From contig NZ_LR134117.1 of the NCBI RefSeq assembly GCF_900635445.1, positions 2,666,001 through 2,730,000 on the forward strand: DNA of 64,000 nucleotides, written 5' to 3'. The notes beneath the pieces are model-generated. The model was not told where the DNA came from. It worked only from the letters and a program-made list of their open reading frames with translations, and made no database searches. Source of the DNA: Serratia odorifera. GTDB lineage: Bacteria > Pseudomonadota > Gammaproteobacteria > Enterobacterales > Enterobacteriaceae. Position 1 is the stretch's first letter. Each line of letters starts with the position of its first letter. Shown in pieces: positions 26,614 to 35,520 of the stretch. The translations under genes were made by a program, and so were the position numbers.

Positions 26614-27573
26614 TCAGAACTCCCAGTCTTCGTCCTCGGTGTTGACCGCTTTGCCCATCACGTAGGACGAACCGGAACCGGAGAAGAAATCATGGTTTTC
26701 ATCGGCATTGGGTGACAGCGCCGACAAGATGGCTGGATTGACCTCCGCCATTGACGGCGGGAACAGCGCCTCGTAACCCAGGTTCATCAGCGCCTTGTTG
26801 GCGTTGTAATGCAGGAAGGTTTTCACGTCCTCGGTCCAGCCAACGTCGTCGTACAGCTCTTCGGTGTAGCGCACTTCGTTATCGTACAGATCCTGCAGCA
26901 GATCGAAGGCAAAGCTTTTCACCTGCTGGCGTCGCGTTGCGCTCACCTGTTCCAGTCCTTTTTGGAACTTGTAGCCGATGTAGTAACCGTGCACCGCTTC
27001 GTCGCGGATGATCAGGCGGATCAGATCGGCGGTATTGGTCAGCTTGGCGCGGCTCGACCAGTACATTGGCAGATAAAAGCCGGAATAAAACAGGAACGAC
27101 TCAAGGAACACGCTGGCGACTTTCTTTAACAGCGGATCGTCGCTGCGGTAGTGCGCCAATATGATGTCGGCCTTTTTCTGCAACGCGCGGTTTTCTTCGC
27201 TCCAGCGGTAAGCATCGTCTACGTCACGGGTCTGGCACAGCGTCGAGAAAATGGAGCTGTACGAACGCGCATGTACCGCTTCCATAAAACTGATGTTCGA
27301 ATATACCGCTTCTTCATGCGGGGTGATGGCGTCGTCAATCAGCGTCGGCGCACCGACGGTGTTCTGGATAGTGTCCAGCAGCGTCAGACCGGTAAACACG
27401 CGAATGGTCAACTGCTGCTCCTTGGCGGTCAGCGTCGCCCATGACGGGATATCGTTCGACAGCGGCACCTTTTCCGGCAGCCAGAAATTGGAGGTCAGTC
27501 GGTTCCATACCTCCAGATCTTTGTCGTCTTCGATTCTGTTCCAGTTGATTGCCTGGATGCGTTGCATTTTCAT
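26614..27573 (-). CDS. nrdF: Class Ib ribonucleotide reductase beta subunit NrdF
   Basis: Holds the dimanganese or diiron tyrosyl radical cofactor for NDP reduction. The start at 27573 (MKMQRIQAINWN) gives 319 residues as in E. coli and avoids the upstream nrdE overlap. Metal ligands are visible in HEEAVYSNISFMEAVHARSYS and DEAVHGYYIG, and the C-terminal tail ends EDEDWEF for binding NrdE. It is the last gene of nrdHIEF, 8 bases after nrdE. NrdI activates its manganese cofactor. Confidence 0.97.
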   Translation of the reverse strand: MKMQRIQAINWNRIEDDKDLEVWNRLTSNFWLPEKVPLSNDIPSWATLTAKEQQLTIRVFTGLTLLDTIQNTVGAPTLIDDAITPHEEAVYSNISFMEAVHARSYSSIFSTLCQTRDVDDAYRWSEENRALQKKADIILAHYRSDDPLLKKVASVFLESFLFYSGFYLPMYWSSRAKLTNTADLIRLIIRDEAVHGYYIGYKFQKGLEQVSATRRQQVKSFAFDLLQDLYDNEVRYTEELYDDVGWTEDVKTFLHYNANKALMNLGYEALFPPSMAEVNPAILSALSPNADENHDFFSGSGSSYVMGKAVNTEDEDWEF

Positions 27574-27581
27574 AAGATCCC

Positions 27582-29723
27582 TCACAGCGCGCAGGACACG
27601 CAGCCCTGAACTTCGGTGCCTTCCAGCGCCATCTGGCGCAGGCGGATGTAATAAATAGTCTTGATCCCCTGACGCCAGGCGTAAATCTGCGCGCGGTTGA
27701 TGTCGCGGGTGGTGGCGGTATCGCGGAAGAACAGCGTCAGCGACAAACCTTGATCGACGTGTTGAGTCGCAGCGGCATAGGTGTCAATGATCTTTTCCGG
27801 CCCGATCTGGTAGGCATCCTGGTAATAATCCAGGTTGTCGTTAGTCATATAGGGGGCAGGGTAGTAAACGCGACCGATTTTGCCCTCTTTGCGGATCTCG
27901 ATCCGCGAGACGATCGGGTGAATACTGGAAGTCGAATTGTTGATGTACGAAATCGATCCGGTTGGCGGCACCGCCTGCAGATTCTGATTGTATAAGCCGT
28001 GCAGCATCACTGACTGGCGCAGCGCCAGCCACTGCTCTTGCGTCGGGATCTCTACGCCGGCCTCGGCAAACAGCTGCCGCACCCGCTCGGTTTGCGGCTG
28101 CCACTGACGATCGACATATTTGGCGAAGTAGTCGCCGCTGGCATAGGCCGAGTGTTCAAAGCCGTCAAAGGCGTTACCGCGTTCAATCGCCAGCTGATTG
28201 GACGCGCGGATGGCGTGATAGGCCACGGTGTAGAAATAGATATTGGTGAAATCGATGCCTTCTGGCGAACCGTAGTAGATACGTTCACGCGCCAGGTAGC
28301 CGTGCAGGTTCATTTGGCCAAGGCCGATGGCGCGCGAGGCGCGGTTGCCTTCGGCGATTGATGGCACCGAACGGATGTCGCTCATCTCCGCCACGGCGGT
28401 CAGGGCACGGATGGCGGTGTTGACCGCTTTGCCAAAGTCGGCGGCATCCATGGTTTTCGCAATGTTCAACGAACCAAGGTTGCAGGAGATGTCCTTGCCG
28501 ACCTGCGCGTAGCCGAGGTCGTCATGATACTTGCTGGCGCGATTGACCTGGAGGATTTCCGAGCACAGGTTGCTCATGTTGATACGACCGGCAATCGGAT
28601 TTTCGCGGTTTACCGTATCTTCAAACATCATGTACGGATAGCCGGATTCAAACTGAATCTCCGCCAGCACCTGGAAGAAATCGCGCGCGTTGATGCGTGA
28701 CTTGCGGATGCGCTTGTCATCAACCATCTCGCGGTATTTTTCGCTGACGCTGATGTCCGAGAATGGCATGCCATAAACCCGTTCTACGTCGTACGGCGAA
28801 AACAGGTACATCTCTTCGTTGTTTTTTGCCAGTTCGAAGGTAATGTCCGGGATCACCACCCCCAGCGACAGCGTTTTGATGCGGATCTTCTCGTCGGCGT
28901 TTTCACGCTTGGTATCAAGGAAGCGCAAAATATCCGGGTGATGGGCGTTGAGGTACACCGCGCCGGCACCCTGGCGTGCGCCCAGCTGGTTGGCATATGA
29001 AAACGCGTCTTCCAGCATTTTCATGATTGGAATCACGCCGGAAGACTGGTTTTCGATGCGCTTTATCGGCGCGCCGACCTCGCGAATATTGCTCAGCAGG
29101 AACGCGACGCCACCGCCGCGCTTGGACAGCTGCAGCGCCGAATTGACCGCGCGGCCGATGGATTCCATGTTGTCTTCAATACGCAGCAGAAAGCAGGAAA
29201 CCAGTTCGCCGCGCTGGCGTTTGCCGCTGTTGAGAAAGGTCGGCGTCGCCGGTTGGAAACGCCCGGAAATCATCTCTTCCACCAGATCTTGCGCCAGTTG
29301 GCGATCGCCGGCCGCCAGCGTCAAGGCCACCATGCAAATCCGATCTTCGTAGCGCTCCAGGTAGCGTTTCCCGTCGAAGGTCTTCAAGGTGTAGCTGGTG
29401 TAATACTTGAAGGCGCCAAGGAAGGTTTCAAAGCGGAACTTCTTCGCATACGCCTGCTTGAACAGCTGCTTGATAAAGGGGAAGTCGTACTGCGCCAGTA
29501 CCTGTGGCTCGTAGTAGCCTTCCTCCACCAGATAGCGCAGCTTTTCTTCCAGGTTATGGAAGAACACCGTGTTCTGATTGACGTGCTGGAGGAAGTAATG
29601 CCGCGCCGCCAGTCGATCCTTGTCGAACTGGATGTGACCTTCGGCATCGTAAAGATTGAGCATCGCGTTAAGCGAATGGTAATCCTGCGCGTTGGTTGCG
29701 GGGGTCAGTTCTGTCGTTGCCAA
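27582..29723 (-). CDS. nrdE: Class Ib ribonucleotide reductase alpha subunit NrdE
   Basis: Catalytic subunit that reduces ribonucleoside diphosphates. The 713-residue protein lacks an N-terminal ATP-cone, as class Ib enzymes do. Active-site Cys lies in LVSCFLLRIEDN, radical-site residues in NLCSEI, and the C-terminal redox pair in GCVSCAL, which NrdH reduces. Its start overlaps the end of nrdI by 19 bases, so they are coupled. Confidence 0.97.
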   Translation of the reverse strand: MATTELTPATNAQDYHSLNAMLNLYDAEGHIQFDKDRLAARHYFLQHVNQNTVFFHNLEEKLRYLVEEGYYEPQVLAQYDFPFIKQLFKQAYAKKFRFETFLGAFKYYTSYTLKTFDGKRYLERYEDRICMVALTLAAGDRQLAQDLVEEMISGRFQPATPTFLNSGKRQRGELVSCFLLRIEDNMESIGRAVNSALQLSKRGGGVAFLLSNIREVGAPIKRIENQSSGVIPIMKMLEDAFSYANQLGARQGAGAVYLNAHHPDILRFLDTKRENADEKIRIKTLSLGVVIPDITFELAKNNEEMYLFSPYDVERVYGMPFSDISVSEKYREMVDDKRIRKSRINARDFFQVLAEIQFESGYPYMMFEDTVNRENPIAGRINMSNLCSEILQVNRASKYHDDLGYAQVGKDISCNLGSLNIAKTMDAADFGKAVNTAIRALTAVAEMSDIRSVPSIAEGNRASRAIGLGQMNLHGYLARERIYYGSPEGIDFTNIYFYTVAYHAIRASNQLAIERGNAFDGFEHSAYASGDYFAKYVDRQWQPQTERVRQLFAEAGVEIPTQEQWLALRQSVMLHGLYNQNLQAVPPTGSISYINNSTSSIHPIVSRIEIRKEGKIGRVYYPAPYMTNDNLDYYQDAYQIGPEKIIDTYAAATQHVDQGLSLTLFFRDTATTRDINRAQIYAWRQGIKTIYYIRLRQMALEGTEVQGCVSCAL

Positions 29724-30109
29724 AATGCGGTTACTCCCTGTCGAACGTTTGCAACGTCTTGTGCGGTGCCAAGCAGCTCAAAACGATATAAAAAAGGCAC
29801 CTGGCATTTTTTGGCGATGATATCGCCGGCAATGCCATACGCTGCGCCGAAGTTGGTGTTCCCGGCGGCAATCACGCCGCGCAGGAAACTGCGGTTCTGT
29901 GGCTGGTTTAGAAAACGGATCACCTGGGTGGGCACTGCGCCGGTGCTGCCACCGCCGCCGTAGCTCGGCACAATCAGAATATAGGGCTGAGCCATCAGCA
30001 ACGGGCTGCGGCTGCCGGCGATCGGAATACGCATCGCCGGCAGGCCGAGTTTCTCAATAAAGCGGTGGGTGTTCTCCGAACTGCTGGAGAAATAGACCAA
30101 TGGATTCAT
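29705..30109 (-). CDS. nrdI: Flavodoxin-like NrdI, NrdF maturation protein
   Basis: FMN protein that supplies oxidant to assemble the manganese tyrosyl radical of NrdF. Start chosen at 30109 (MNPLVYFSSSSENTHRF); two codons further upstream another ATG at 30115 is possible. The FMN phosphate loop SSSSENT and the PSYGGGG and GNTNFG flavin loops are clear. It follows nrdH closely and overlaps nrdE. Confidence 0.95.
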   Translation of the reverse strand: MNPLVYFSSSSENTHRFIEKLGLPAMRIPIAGSRSPLLMAQPYILIVPSYGGGGSTGAVPTQVIRFLNQPQNRSFLRGVIAAGNTNFGAAYGIAGDIIAKKCQVPFLYRFELLGTAQDVANVRQGVTAFWQRQN

Positions 30110-30118
30110 GGTCACACC

Positions 30119-30355
30119 TCACGATGCCGTGGCGTGGGCCAGTGCGCCTATTTTATCCGGGCGGAATCCCGACCAATGATCGTCACCGGCGATAATCACC
30201 GGAACCTGCTGGTAACCTAATGATTTTACATGGGTCAACGCCTGCTGATCCTGAGTGAGATCGACCACCTGATAGTCCAGTCCCTGCTTATCGAACGCCC
30301 GATAGGTCGCATTGCACTGGACACAGTCAGGTTTGCTGTAAATAATAATCATCAT
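30119..30355 (-). CDS. nrdH: Glutaredoxin-like protein NrdH
   Basis: Small thioredoxin-fold reductant of NrdEF, reduced by thioredoxin reductase. 78 residues with the redox motif CVQC at 11-14 and the conserved SGFRPDKI segment. The first ATG at 30355 aligns the Cys with E. coli NrdH; the next codon is also ATG. First gene of nrdHIEF, behind two NrdR boxes. Confidence 0.94.
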   Translation of the reverse strand: MMIIIYSKPDCVQCNATYRAFDKQGLDYQVVDLTQDQQALTHVKSLGYQQVPVIIAGDDHWSGFRPDKIGALAHATAS

Positions 30356-30472
30356 GATTCGTATTCACCTTTTATCTTGAAGGAAAGGCGGATAAGCCAG
30401 AAATAATTCGTTCAAAGGGCAGTTTCTGGCGCTGTAATCAACCGGTAAGCATCCCTGTGGTTGACGTTTTAA

Positions 30473-30519
30473 ATACTATATATTGATCCTGATTTTATCA
30501 ACCGCACCATATATGGTGT
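30473..30519 (-). promoter_or_regulatory. Tandem NrdR boxes upstream of nrdHIEF
   Basis: Two palindromic boxes: CTATATATTG centred at 30480.5 and the perfect palindrome CACCATATATGGTG at 30505-30518 centred at 30511.5. Their centres are 31 bases apart, three helical turns, the spacing known for NrdR repressor pairs on ribonucleotide reductase promoters. They lie about 120 bases before the nrdH start. Confidence 0.85.
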
Positions 30520-30590
30520 TTTGTCGCAATTTGATGGCAGGGCGCAGCAGGACTGGATTTAGGCGGGGAAATTTATTTTTGTCGGTCAGT

Positions 30591-30609
30591 GGGCCGGCAG
30601 TGCCGGCCC
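30591..30609. terminator. GC hairpin after CMD-family gene
   Basis: GGGCCGGCA and TGCCGGCCC form a perfect inverted repeat just past the stop codon at 30617. No T run follows, so it may be an RNA-stabilising or weak terminator hairpin. Confidence 0.5.
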
Positions 30610-30616
30610 GGTAACA

Positions 30617-31048
30617 TCACTTCTTCATACTGACCGCCAGGCGATTGAAGGCGTTCATGATGCAGATGGCGAACGTCAGATCGCTGATCTCGGCCGCGCT
30701 GAAATGCTCTTTAAGCGGCTCAAAGACGCTGTCCGGCGCATGGCTGGCGGCGATCAACGTCACCGATTCCGCCCATTCCAGCGCTGCGCGCTCACGCTCG
30801 CTGAACGCGTTGCTGACCCGCCAGCCGGCCAGCATGTCCACTTTGCCGTGACTGGCACCGCTTTCCCGCAGCGCCTTGCCATGCATCTCCAGGCAGTAGG
30901 CGCAGCCGTTAAGCTGTGAAACGCGCATGAATATCAGCTCGATCAACGGTTTTTCCAGCGGGCCGTGCTCTAGAGCGAGCAGGGCGCTGACCATGCTTTT
31001 GTACGGCGCCGGCGACAGTTCGACATAGTTTAAACGTGGCGTAATCAT
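30617..31048 (-). CDS. Carboxymuconolactone decarboxylase / AhpD-like protein
   Basis: 143-residue member of the AhpD-like superfamily. The motif CAYCLEMH gives Cys49, Cys52 and His56, the redox-active set of alkylhydroperoxidase-type members, so a peroxidase or thiol-redox role is more likely than decarboxylation. A MocR-type regulator gene diverges from it with 95 bases between, suggesting control by that protein. The physiological substrate is not known. Confidence 0.85.
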   Translation of the reverse strand: MITPRLNYVELSPAPYKSMVSALLALEHGPLEKPLIELIFMRVSQLNGCAYCLEMHGKALRESGASHGKVDMLAGWRVSNAFSERERAALEWAESVTLIAASHAPDSVFEPLKEHFSAAEISDLTFAICIMNAFNRLAVSMKK

Positions 31049-31142
31049 CGGAGTTCTCTTCTCGGTTAGGTGTCGGCAGCCACTTTAACCACGATATGGA
31101 CTATGCTATAGAGCCATAAAATGATTATTTAACCAGGCCATA

Positions 31143-32579
31143 ATGCGACCATTCTTTGCTTCCCTGCGGCTGGACAGCCAACTGGCTGAACCGCTGTATC
31201 GGCAGATTTATCTACGTATCAAACAGGCGATAGGACAAGGCGTGCTGCCGGCAGGCAGCCGTTTGCCGTCGGTGCGTGGTTTGGCGAGCGATCTGGGGGT
31301 GGCGCGCGCGACGGTGGAAAGCGCGTATGCGCAACTGGTTGCCGAAGGATTTTTACAAAGTCGCGGCCAGGCGGGCACCTATGTCTCGGCGCAATTGCCG
31401 CCGCTAGCGCGGCAATTGACGTTGGCGGCGGCGATGGCGATGCCGACGGTCAAACCGCCTGCGTCGCCGTTCAGCCCGGATGGCGCAACGCTGGCGCCGT
31501 TCCAACTGGGATTGCCGGCGCTGGACGCCTTTCCACGTGCGGTGTGGCAACGGATCGTCGCGCGGCAACTGCGCGCTACCACGGCGCTGTCGTTGGCGCA
31601 CCCGCCAGCCAGTGGTTTGAGCGCCTTGCGTGAGGCGATTAGCCACTATCTGGCGTTGTCGCGCGGTATTCATTGTGGTCCGGATCAGATCTTTATCTGC
31701 AGCGGCTATCAGGCTCAACTGGATCTGATCGTCAATACGCTGTTGCAGCCGGGCGATGCGGTGTGGCTGGAGGATCCCGGTTACCCGATTACGCGACCGT
31801 TGTTACACGCCGCCGGCATACAGACGGTGCCAGTACCGGTTGATTCGCAAGGCATGAATATAGACCTCGGTATGGCCCGGCGGCCAGACGCCCGCATGGC
31901 GGTGTTGACGCCGACTCACCAAAGCCCGTTAGGTGTGTCGCTCAGTCTGGCTCGGCGTATGGCGCTGCTTGAATGGGCACAGCAACGGCAGGCGTGGGTT
32001 GTCGAGGATGATTATGACAGCGAGTTTCGTTATGTCGGCCGCCCATTGCCACCGTTAAAGAGTCTTGATGGCCAGCAGCGGGTGCTGTACGCCGGTTCGT
32101 TCAGCAAAACGCTGTTCCCGTCGTTGCGTCTGTCTTATCTGGTAGTGCCGGCAGCTCAGGTGGCGGCGTTTGAGCAGGTTGCCCGCCAGCGTCTGTGCGG
32201 CAGTCCTCCGTTGATACAGGCCAGCGTGGCGGCATTTATCAGCCAGGGGCATTTTTACCGACATCTGAAGCGCATGCGGCCGCTGTACCGCCAACGCCGA
32301 CAATGGTTGGCTGACGCATTGCAGCAGCAGTTAGGCAGCGTTTTGAGCGTGGCGGCGCAGGCGGGAGGGATCCAATTGCTGGCGCGATTGACAACGGGAA
32401 GCGACAGCGCGCTGGCGGCGGCGGCATGGCGTGACGGGTTGGCGGTGCAGGCGCTGTCTGACTGGCAGCAGACGTCCGCGCTGCAGCAGGGCATCTTGTT
32501 GGGGTTTACCAATTTTACCCAGCAGTGGGAGGCGGAGCAGGCGGTGGCGAGGTTGGCGGCGGCGGTTGGTCAGCCTTAA
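31143..32579 (+). CDS. MocR/PdxR-type GntR regulator with aminotransferase domain
   Basis: 478-residue fusion of an N-terminal GntR winged helix (about 12-80, with SRLPSVRGLASDLGVARATVESAY) and a fold-type I aminotransferase domain. The PLP lysine lies in YAGSFSKTLFPSLRLSY and the PLP-phosphate region in EDDYDSEFRY. Such proteins use PLP, alone or with an amino acid, to sense effectors. It is divergent from the AhpD-like gene, its probable target. It ends at a clear hairpin. Confidence 0.9.
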   Translation: MRPFFASLRLDSQLAEPLYRQIYLRIKQAIGQGVLPAGSRLPSVRGLASDLGVARATVESAYAQLVAEGFLQSRGQAGTYVSAQLPPLARQLTLAAAMAMPTVKPPASPFSPDGATLAPFQLGLPALDAFPRAVWQRIVARQLRATTALSLAHPPASGLSALREAISHYLALSRGIHCGPDQIFICSGYQAQLDLIVNTLLQPGDAVWLEDPGYPITRPLLHAAGIQTVPVPVDSQGMNIDLGMARRPDARMAVLTPTHQSPLGVSLSLARRMALLEWAQQRQAWVVEDDYDSEFRYVGRPLPPLKSLDGQQRVLYAGSFSKTLFPSLRLSYLVVPAAQVAAFEQVARQRLCGSPPLIQASVAAFISQGHFYRHLKRMRPLYRQRRQWLADALQQQLGSVLSVAAQAGGIQLLARLTTGSDSALAAAAWRDGLAVQALSDWQQTSALQQGILLGFTNFTQQWEAEQAVARLAAAVGQP

Positions 32580-32585
32580 TTAAAC

Positions 32586-32606
32586 GGCCCGCGGTTTCCC
32601 GCGGGC
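32586..32606 (+). terminator. Hairpin after MocR gene
   Basis: GGCCCGCGG and CCCGCGGGCC arms with a TTT loop seven bases past the stop codon. T run weak on the plus strand. Confidence 0.6.
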
Positions 32607-32649
32607 CAGACGCACATTTGTCTTATCTTTATGATGACTGCAAGGGGTG

Positions 32650-32958
32650 TTAACGCCGGGCGAGCAGAACGCCGAGTACGATGCCAACAGCGGCTCCGAT
32701 ACCCACGCCCTGCCAAGGTTTGTCATGCACATAATCGTCGGCGTGACCGACCGCATCGCGTGCGTGCTGTGTCAAACTGGTGGAGCCATTAAAACGCGCA
32801 CGGGCGTCGCGTAATACGCCTTTGGCTTTATTGTGCAGCTCACTCAGTTCCTCTTTGGTCTTGTCGCCTGAAGCTTTTAACACTTCATCCAGTGTATCGG
32901 CCAACAAGGTAAGGTCCTGATCGATGTCTCGTTCAACTTTTTCTGTTTTCTTAAACAT
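32650..32958 (-). CDS. ygaM: YgaM/ElaB/YqjD family (DUF883) membrane-anchored protein
   Basis: 102-residue DUF883 protein. The N-terminal two thirds form charged, coiled-coil-like helices and the C-terminus is a single membrane anchor rich in Gly and Val (GVGIGAAVGIVLGVLLARR). ElaB and YqjD relatives associate with ribosomes and the inner membrane in stationary phase. In E. coli ygaM lies next to nrdH and ygaC, genes that also flank it at distance here, which supports the symbol. Confidence 0.85.
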   Translation of the reverse strand: MFKKTEKVERDIDQDLTLLADTLDEVLKASGDKTKEELSELHNKAKGVLRDARARFNGSTSLTQHARDAVGHADDYVHDKPWQGVGIGAAVGIVLGVLLARR

Positions 32959-33072
32959 TCGACTCTCCGTTTGGACACATGTCCTTTAAGTGTAGACCAT
33001 TTCTTAAAATGTGTCGGCGATCGCACAAAATACCGAATTTTATTTTGAGGCCTGGCGCGGACTGTCAGGTTG

Positions 33073-33086
33073 TACATTTGGTTACT
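33073..33086 (+). promoter_or_regulatory. RstA-like box upstream of asr
   Basis: TACATTTGGTTACT matches the RstA consensus TACATNTNGTTACA in all but the last base. It lies about 100 bases before the asr start codon. RstA activates asr in acid in E. coli; conservation here is inferred from the match. Confidence 0.65.
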
Positions 33087-33187
33087 CGGCGAAACCAATC
33101 ACTCACTGAACGGCAACATCGCTTGCACTAGTATCTGCTGCAACGGCCCCACCGGGGCTTGCCGAAAAACACTCTGAGGAAGCAAAG

Positions 33188-33502
33188 ATGAAAAAAGTAT
33201 TAGCACTGGTTGTTGCCGCCACTATGGGTCTGTCTTCTATGGCTTTCGCTGCCGAAACCACCGCGGCGCCTGCTAGCGCACCGGCTGCGACCACCACGAC
33301 CAGCGCAGCTGCCGTGAGCAAGACTCCGGCGAAAACCACCCACAAGAAAACCCACAAGAAGTCGAGCAAGAAAGCCGCTGTGCAAAAAGCGCAGGCCGCC
33401 AAAGCCAAGAAACACAGCAAAAAAGCACCTGCTCAAAAAGCACAGGCAGCAAAAAAGCACCATAAAAAAGCCACCAAGAAAGCCGCAGCACCTGCCGCTT
33501 AA
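33188..33502 (+). CDS. asr: Acid shock protein Asr
   Basis: Periplasmic, intrinsically disordered basic protein induced at low pH. The 104-residue precursor has a signal peptide (MKKVLALVVAATMGLSSMAFA), an Ala/Thr/Pro-rich propeptide-like stretch and a Lys/His/Ala-rich C-terminal half with repeats of the KKAxxQKAQAAKxKKHSKK kind. Lys and His richness fits proton buffering or protection of periplasmic proteins. An AGGAAG site precedes the ATG. A small membrane-protein gene follows, as in E. coli. Confidence 0.94.
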   Translation: MKKVLALVVAATMGLSSMAFAAETTAAPASAPAATTTTSAAAVSKTPAKTTHKKTHKKSSKKAAVQKAQAAKAKKHSKKAPAQKAQAAKKHHKKATKKAAAPAA

Positions 33503-33515
33503 TCTCTCGGCCCCA

Positions 33516-33536
33516 ACGACGCCGTCAGGGCGTCGT
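33516..33536 (+). terminator. Hairpin 3' of asr
   Basis: ACGACGCC and GGCGTCGT, a perfect 8-base stem 13 bases past the asr stop codon; no T run, so possibly a 3' stabiliser. Confidence 0.55.
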
Positions 33537-33555
33537 CTGATATAGCCCGATGCCA

Positions 33556-33583
33556 ACACCCGGCCCCTTCCGGGTGTTTTTTA
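33556..33583 (+). terminator. Rho-independent terminator after asr
   Basis: ACACCCGG and CCGGGTGT arms followed by TTTTTT. It ends 11 bases before the next small ORF, so that ORF would need readthrough or its own promoter. Confidence 0.85.
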
Positions 33584-33594
33584 TTGGAGCGTCT

Positions 33595-33690
33595 ATGATA
33601 AACCGCTATCTGTTCGAGCTGATGTTTAGCGCGGTGGCGCTGTGCGGCGCGATCGTCGCCTGGCCGTTGTTCGCCGAGAATTTTCTGTAA
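33595..33690 (+). CDS. 31-residue membrane protein, YdgU-like
   Basis: ATG at 33595 with a TTGGAG site eight bases upstream opens a 31-codon frame (MINRYLFELMFS...). Residues 7-25 form one hydrophobic helix. E. coli carries the small protein gene ydgU directly after asr, so position and type agree, though the sequences are too short for proof. Stop codons of this gene and the next, on the other strand, are adjacent. Confidence 0.65.
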   Translation: MINRYLFELMFSAVALCGAIVAWPLFAENFL

Positions 33691-34071
33691 TTAGCCAACC
33701 AGCGGTGTTTCGTGCAGATGTCGCCACTGAATCTGCGCGTCAAGCTGGGTAAATACTACGGTAGAATAACGCAGCGTAGCCGTCTGGCCAGGCAGCGTTT
33801 GCCGCTCTCGGTAGTTCACCACCGCGCCGCCCGGCCATTGCGCCAGCAGCGTCATCTCTTCAATGGCGATGCGCAAGCCACGCTTGGCCGCATGATGAGC
33901 CTGAAAAAAACCGCGCAGCGCTGGAAAATCCAGTTTGCTGCCGTTGAGCGCAATCAGGGTAAAATCGGCATCAAATCGTGCCAGTAGCGCGTCGAGCTGG
34001 CCTTCGCCTTGCCCCAGCCAGTTTTCGATCGCCACGTGGGCGTCCAACACTTCGTTAAAATAACGGTTCAT
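33691..34071 (-). CDS. DUF4440 / SnoaL-like (NTF2 fold) protein
   Basis: 126 residues from the ATG at 34071 (MNRYFNEVLDAHVAIENWL). The pattern of an N-terminal helix pair, FDADFTLIALNG and a beta-rich C-terminus (VVNYRERQTLPG, LRYSTVVFTQ, IQWRHLHETP) fits the NTF2-like DUF4440 group. Its start overlaps the end of the MFS exporter gene by 4 bases (ATGA), so the two are translationally coupled. Function unknown; perhaps accessory to the exported compound. Confidence 0.8.
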   Translation of the reverse strand: MNRYFNEVLDAHVAIENWLGQGEGQLDALLARFDADFTLIALNGSKLDFPALRGFFQAHHAAKRGLRIAIEEMTLLAQWPGGAVVNYRERQTLPGQTATLRYSTVVFTQLDAQIQWRHLHETPLVG

Positions 34072-35450
34072 GATATCTCCTGTTGCAGATGGATATGGCG
34101 CACCACCGCCCGATTGGCGATGCGCAGGCACAGCAGCAATGGGATTGGCGTTGCTGCGGCGGCCAGATAAAAACTGGTTTGGTAAGCGTTAACGCCGGGT
34201 GCATAACGTTGCAGCAGGTTGAACGCCAGGCTCAGCAGCGCCACGCCAAAGCAGAAACTGAGCTGACGATTGATATTCCATAGTGCGCTGGCGTCGGCCA
34301 GACGCGCGTCGTCAAGGGTCAGGAAGGCGCTGCTCTGTGCGGTACTGCTGCATAAACTGCCGCCAAATCCCATCATCGCAAAGGCGGCAAGTTGCCATGC
34401 GAGCTGGTCGGCGGCGCTGATGTGCGCCAGCGTCAGGATCCCCAGCCCCTGCATGATGCAGCCGAGAATAAATAACGGGCGTGGGCCAAGACGGTTGAAG
34501 CTTTTGCCGGTCAGCGTAATCGCCAGCAAAGAGGCCAGAGACCAGGGGATCATCAGCGCGCCCACCGCGGCGGCCGACATCGCCAGCTGATTTTGCAGGT
34601 ACAACATGGCGAGCAGATTGACGCCGAGAAACAGTCCGGGAATGGTCTGGTAAACCAGCATCGAAATACGTAGCAGCGGGTTTTGCATCAGGCGCAGATC
34701 GAGCAGTGGGTGCGGGTGGCGCAGGCTATGGCGCAGATAGATAGCCGTAGCCACGCCAGCGCCGACCAGCAGCAGCGCCGCCGAGCGTTGCGTCTGTGGT
34801 TCGCCCAACCGGCTCAGACCAAGCAGCAATAAACTCAAGGTAGCGCAGGCGCTGAGCAATCCCCAGACATCCAACGGCGAACGCTGCGGCGACGGTGCAT
34901 CACGGCGTAGCCACAGGGCGGACAGCAGCAACGCCAGTAGCGCCAGCGGCAGATTGGCGAAGAATACCCAGCGCCACTCCAGGCGATCGACGATGAGCCC
35001 CCCCAATAGCGGGGACAGCGCCGGCGCCAGCAGACCCACCAGCATGATGGCGGCAGACAGCCGGGCGCGTTCATGGCTGCGATACAGCTGATAGGTCAGC
35101 GTCTGACCGATCGGGATCAGCAGGCCGCCGCCGATGCCTTGCAATACTCGCCAACCAATCAGCGCGCCAATCGTGCCGGCAAAACCGGCGGCGGCGGTGG
35201 CGAGGATAAATACGGTCAGTGACAACAGAAACACCCGTCGTGCGCCGATGCGCTGCGCCAGCCAGGCGCTGAGGGGAATGACCAGCGTCAGGCCGAGAAT
35301 ATAGCCGGTGCTGACCCAGGCCAGTTGGTTGACGCTGGCGTGCAGCGCGCGGCCAATCGCCGGGTAGGCGATGTTGGCAATGAACATAGTGATCAGAGCG
35401 ACAAAAAAACCAAGCAGATAGACGAGCGCGACGCGAGTACGATACGGCAT
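34068..35450 (-). CDS. MFS drug-efflux transporter (DHA2-like)
   Basis: 460-residue major facilitator with about 14 hydrophobic segments. It has VIPLSAWLAQRIGARRVFLL as motif A and a motif C-like stretch ALSPLLGGLIVDRLEWRW, both typical of the EmrB/QacA group, so export of a toxic compound is likely. A LysR gene diverges from it, with a perfect 23-base palindrome between. It overlaps the following DUF4440 gene. Confidence 0.88.
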   Translation of the reverse strand: MPYRTRVALVYLLGFFVALITMFIANIAYPAIGRALHASVNQLAWVSTGYILGLTLVIPLSAWLAQRIGARRVFLLSLTVFILATAAAGFAGTIGALIGWRVLQGIGGGLLIPIGQTLTYQLYRSHERARLSAAIMLVGLLAPALSPLLGGLIVDRLEWRWVFFANLPLALLALLLSALWLRRDAPSPQRSPLDVWGLLSACATLSLLLLGLSRLGEPQTQRSAALLLVGAGVATAIYLRHSLRHPHPLLDLRLMQNPLLRISMLVYQTIPGLFLGVNLLAMLYLQNQLAMSAAAVGALMIPWSLASLLAITLTGKSFNRLGPRPLFILGCIMQGLGILTLAHISAADQLAWQLAAFAMMGFGGSLCSSTAQSSAFLTLDDARLADASALWNINRQLSFCFGVALLSLAFNLLQRYAPGVNAYQTSFYLAAAATPIPLLLCLRIANRAVVRHIHLQQEIS

Positions 35451-35520
35451 AGGGCCTCCGGTTGAAGGCGTGCAGTGTAGCGGGGGGAAAGCAGCGGATA
35501 AATCGGCGCCAGGCGGTTAC

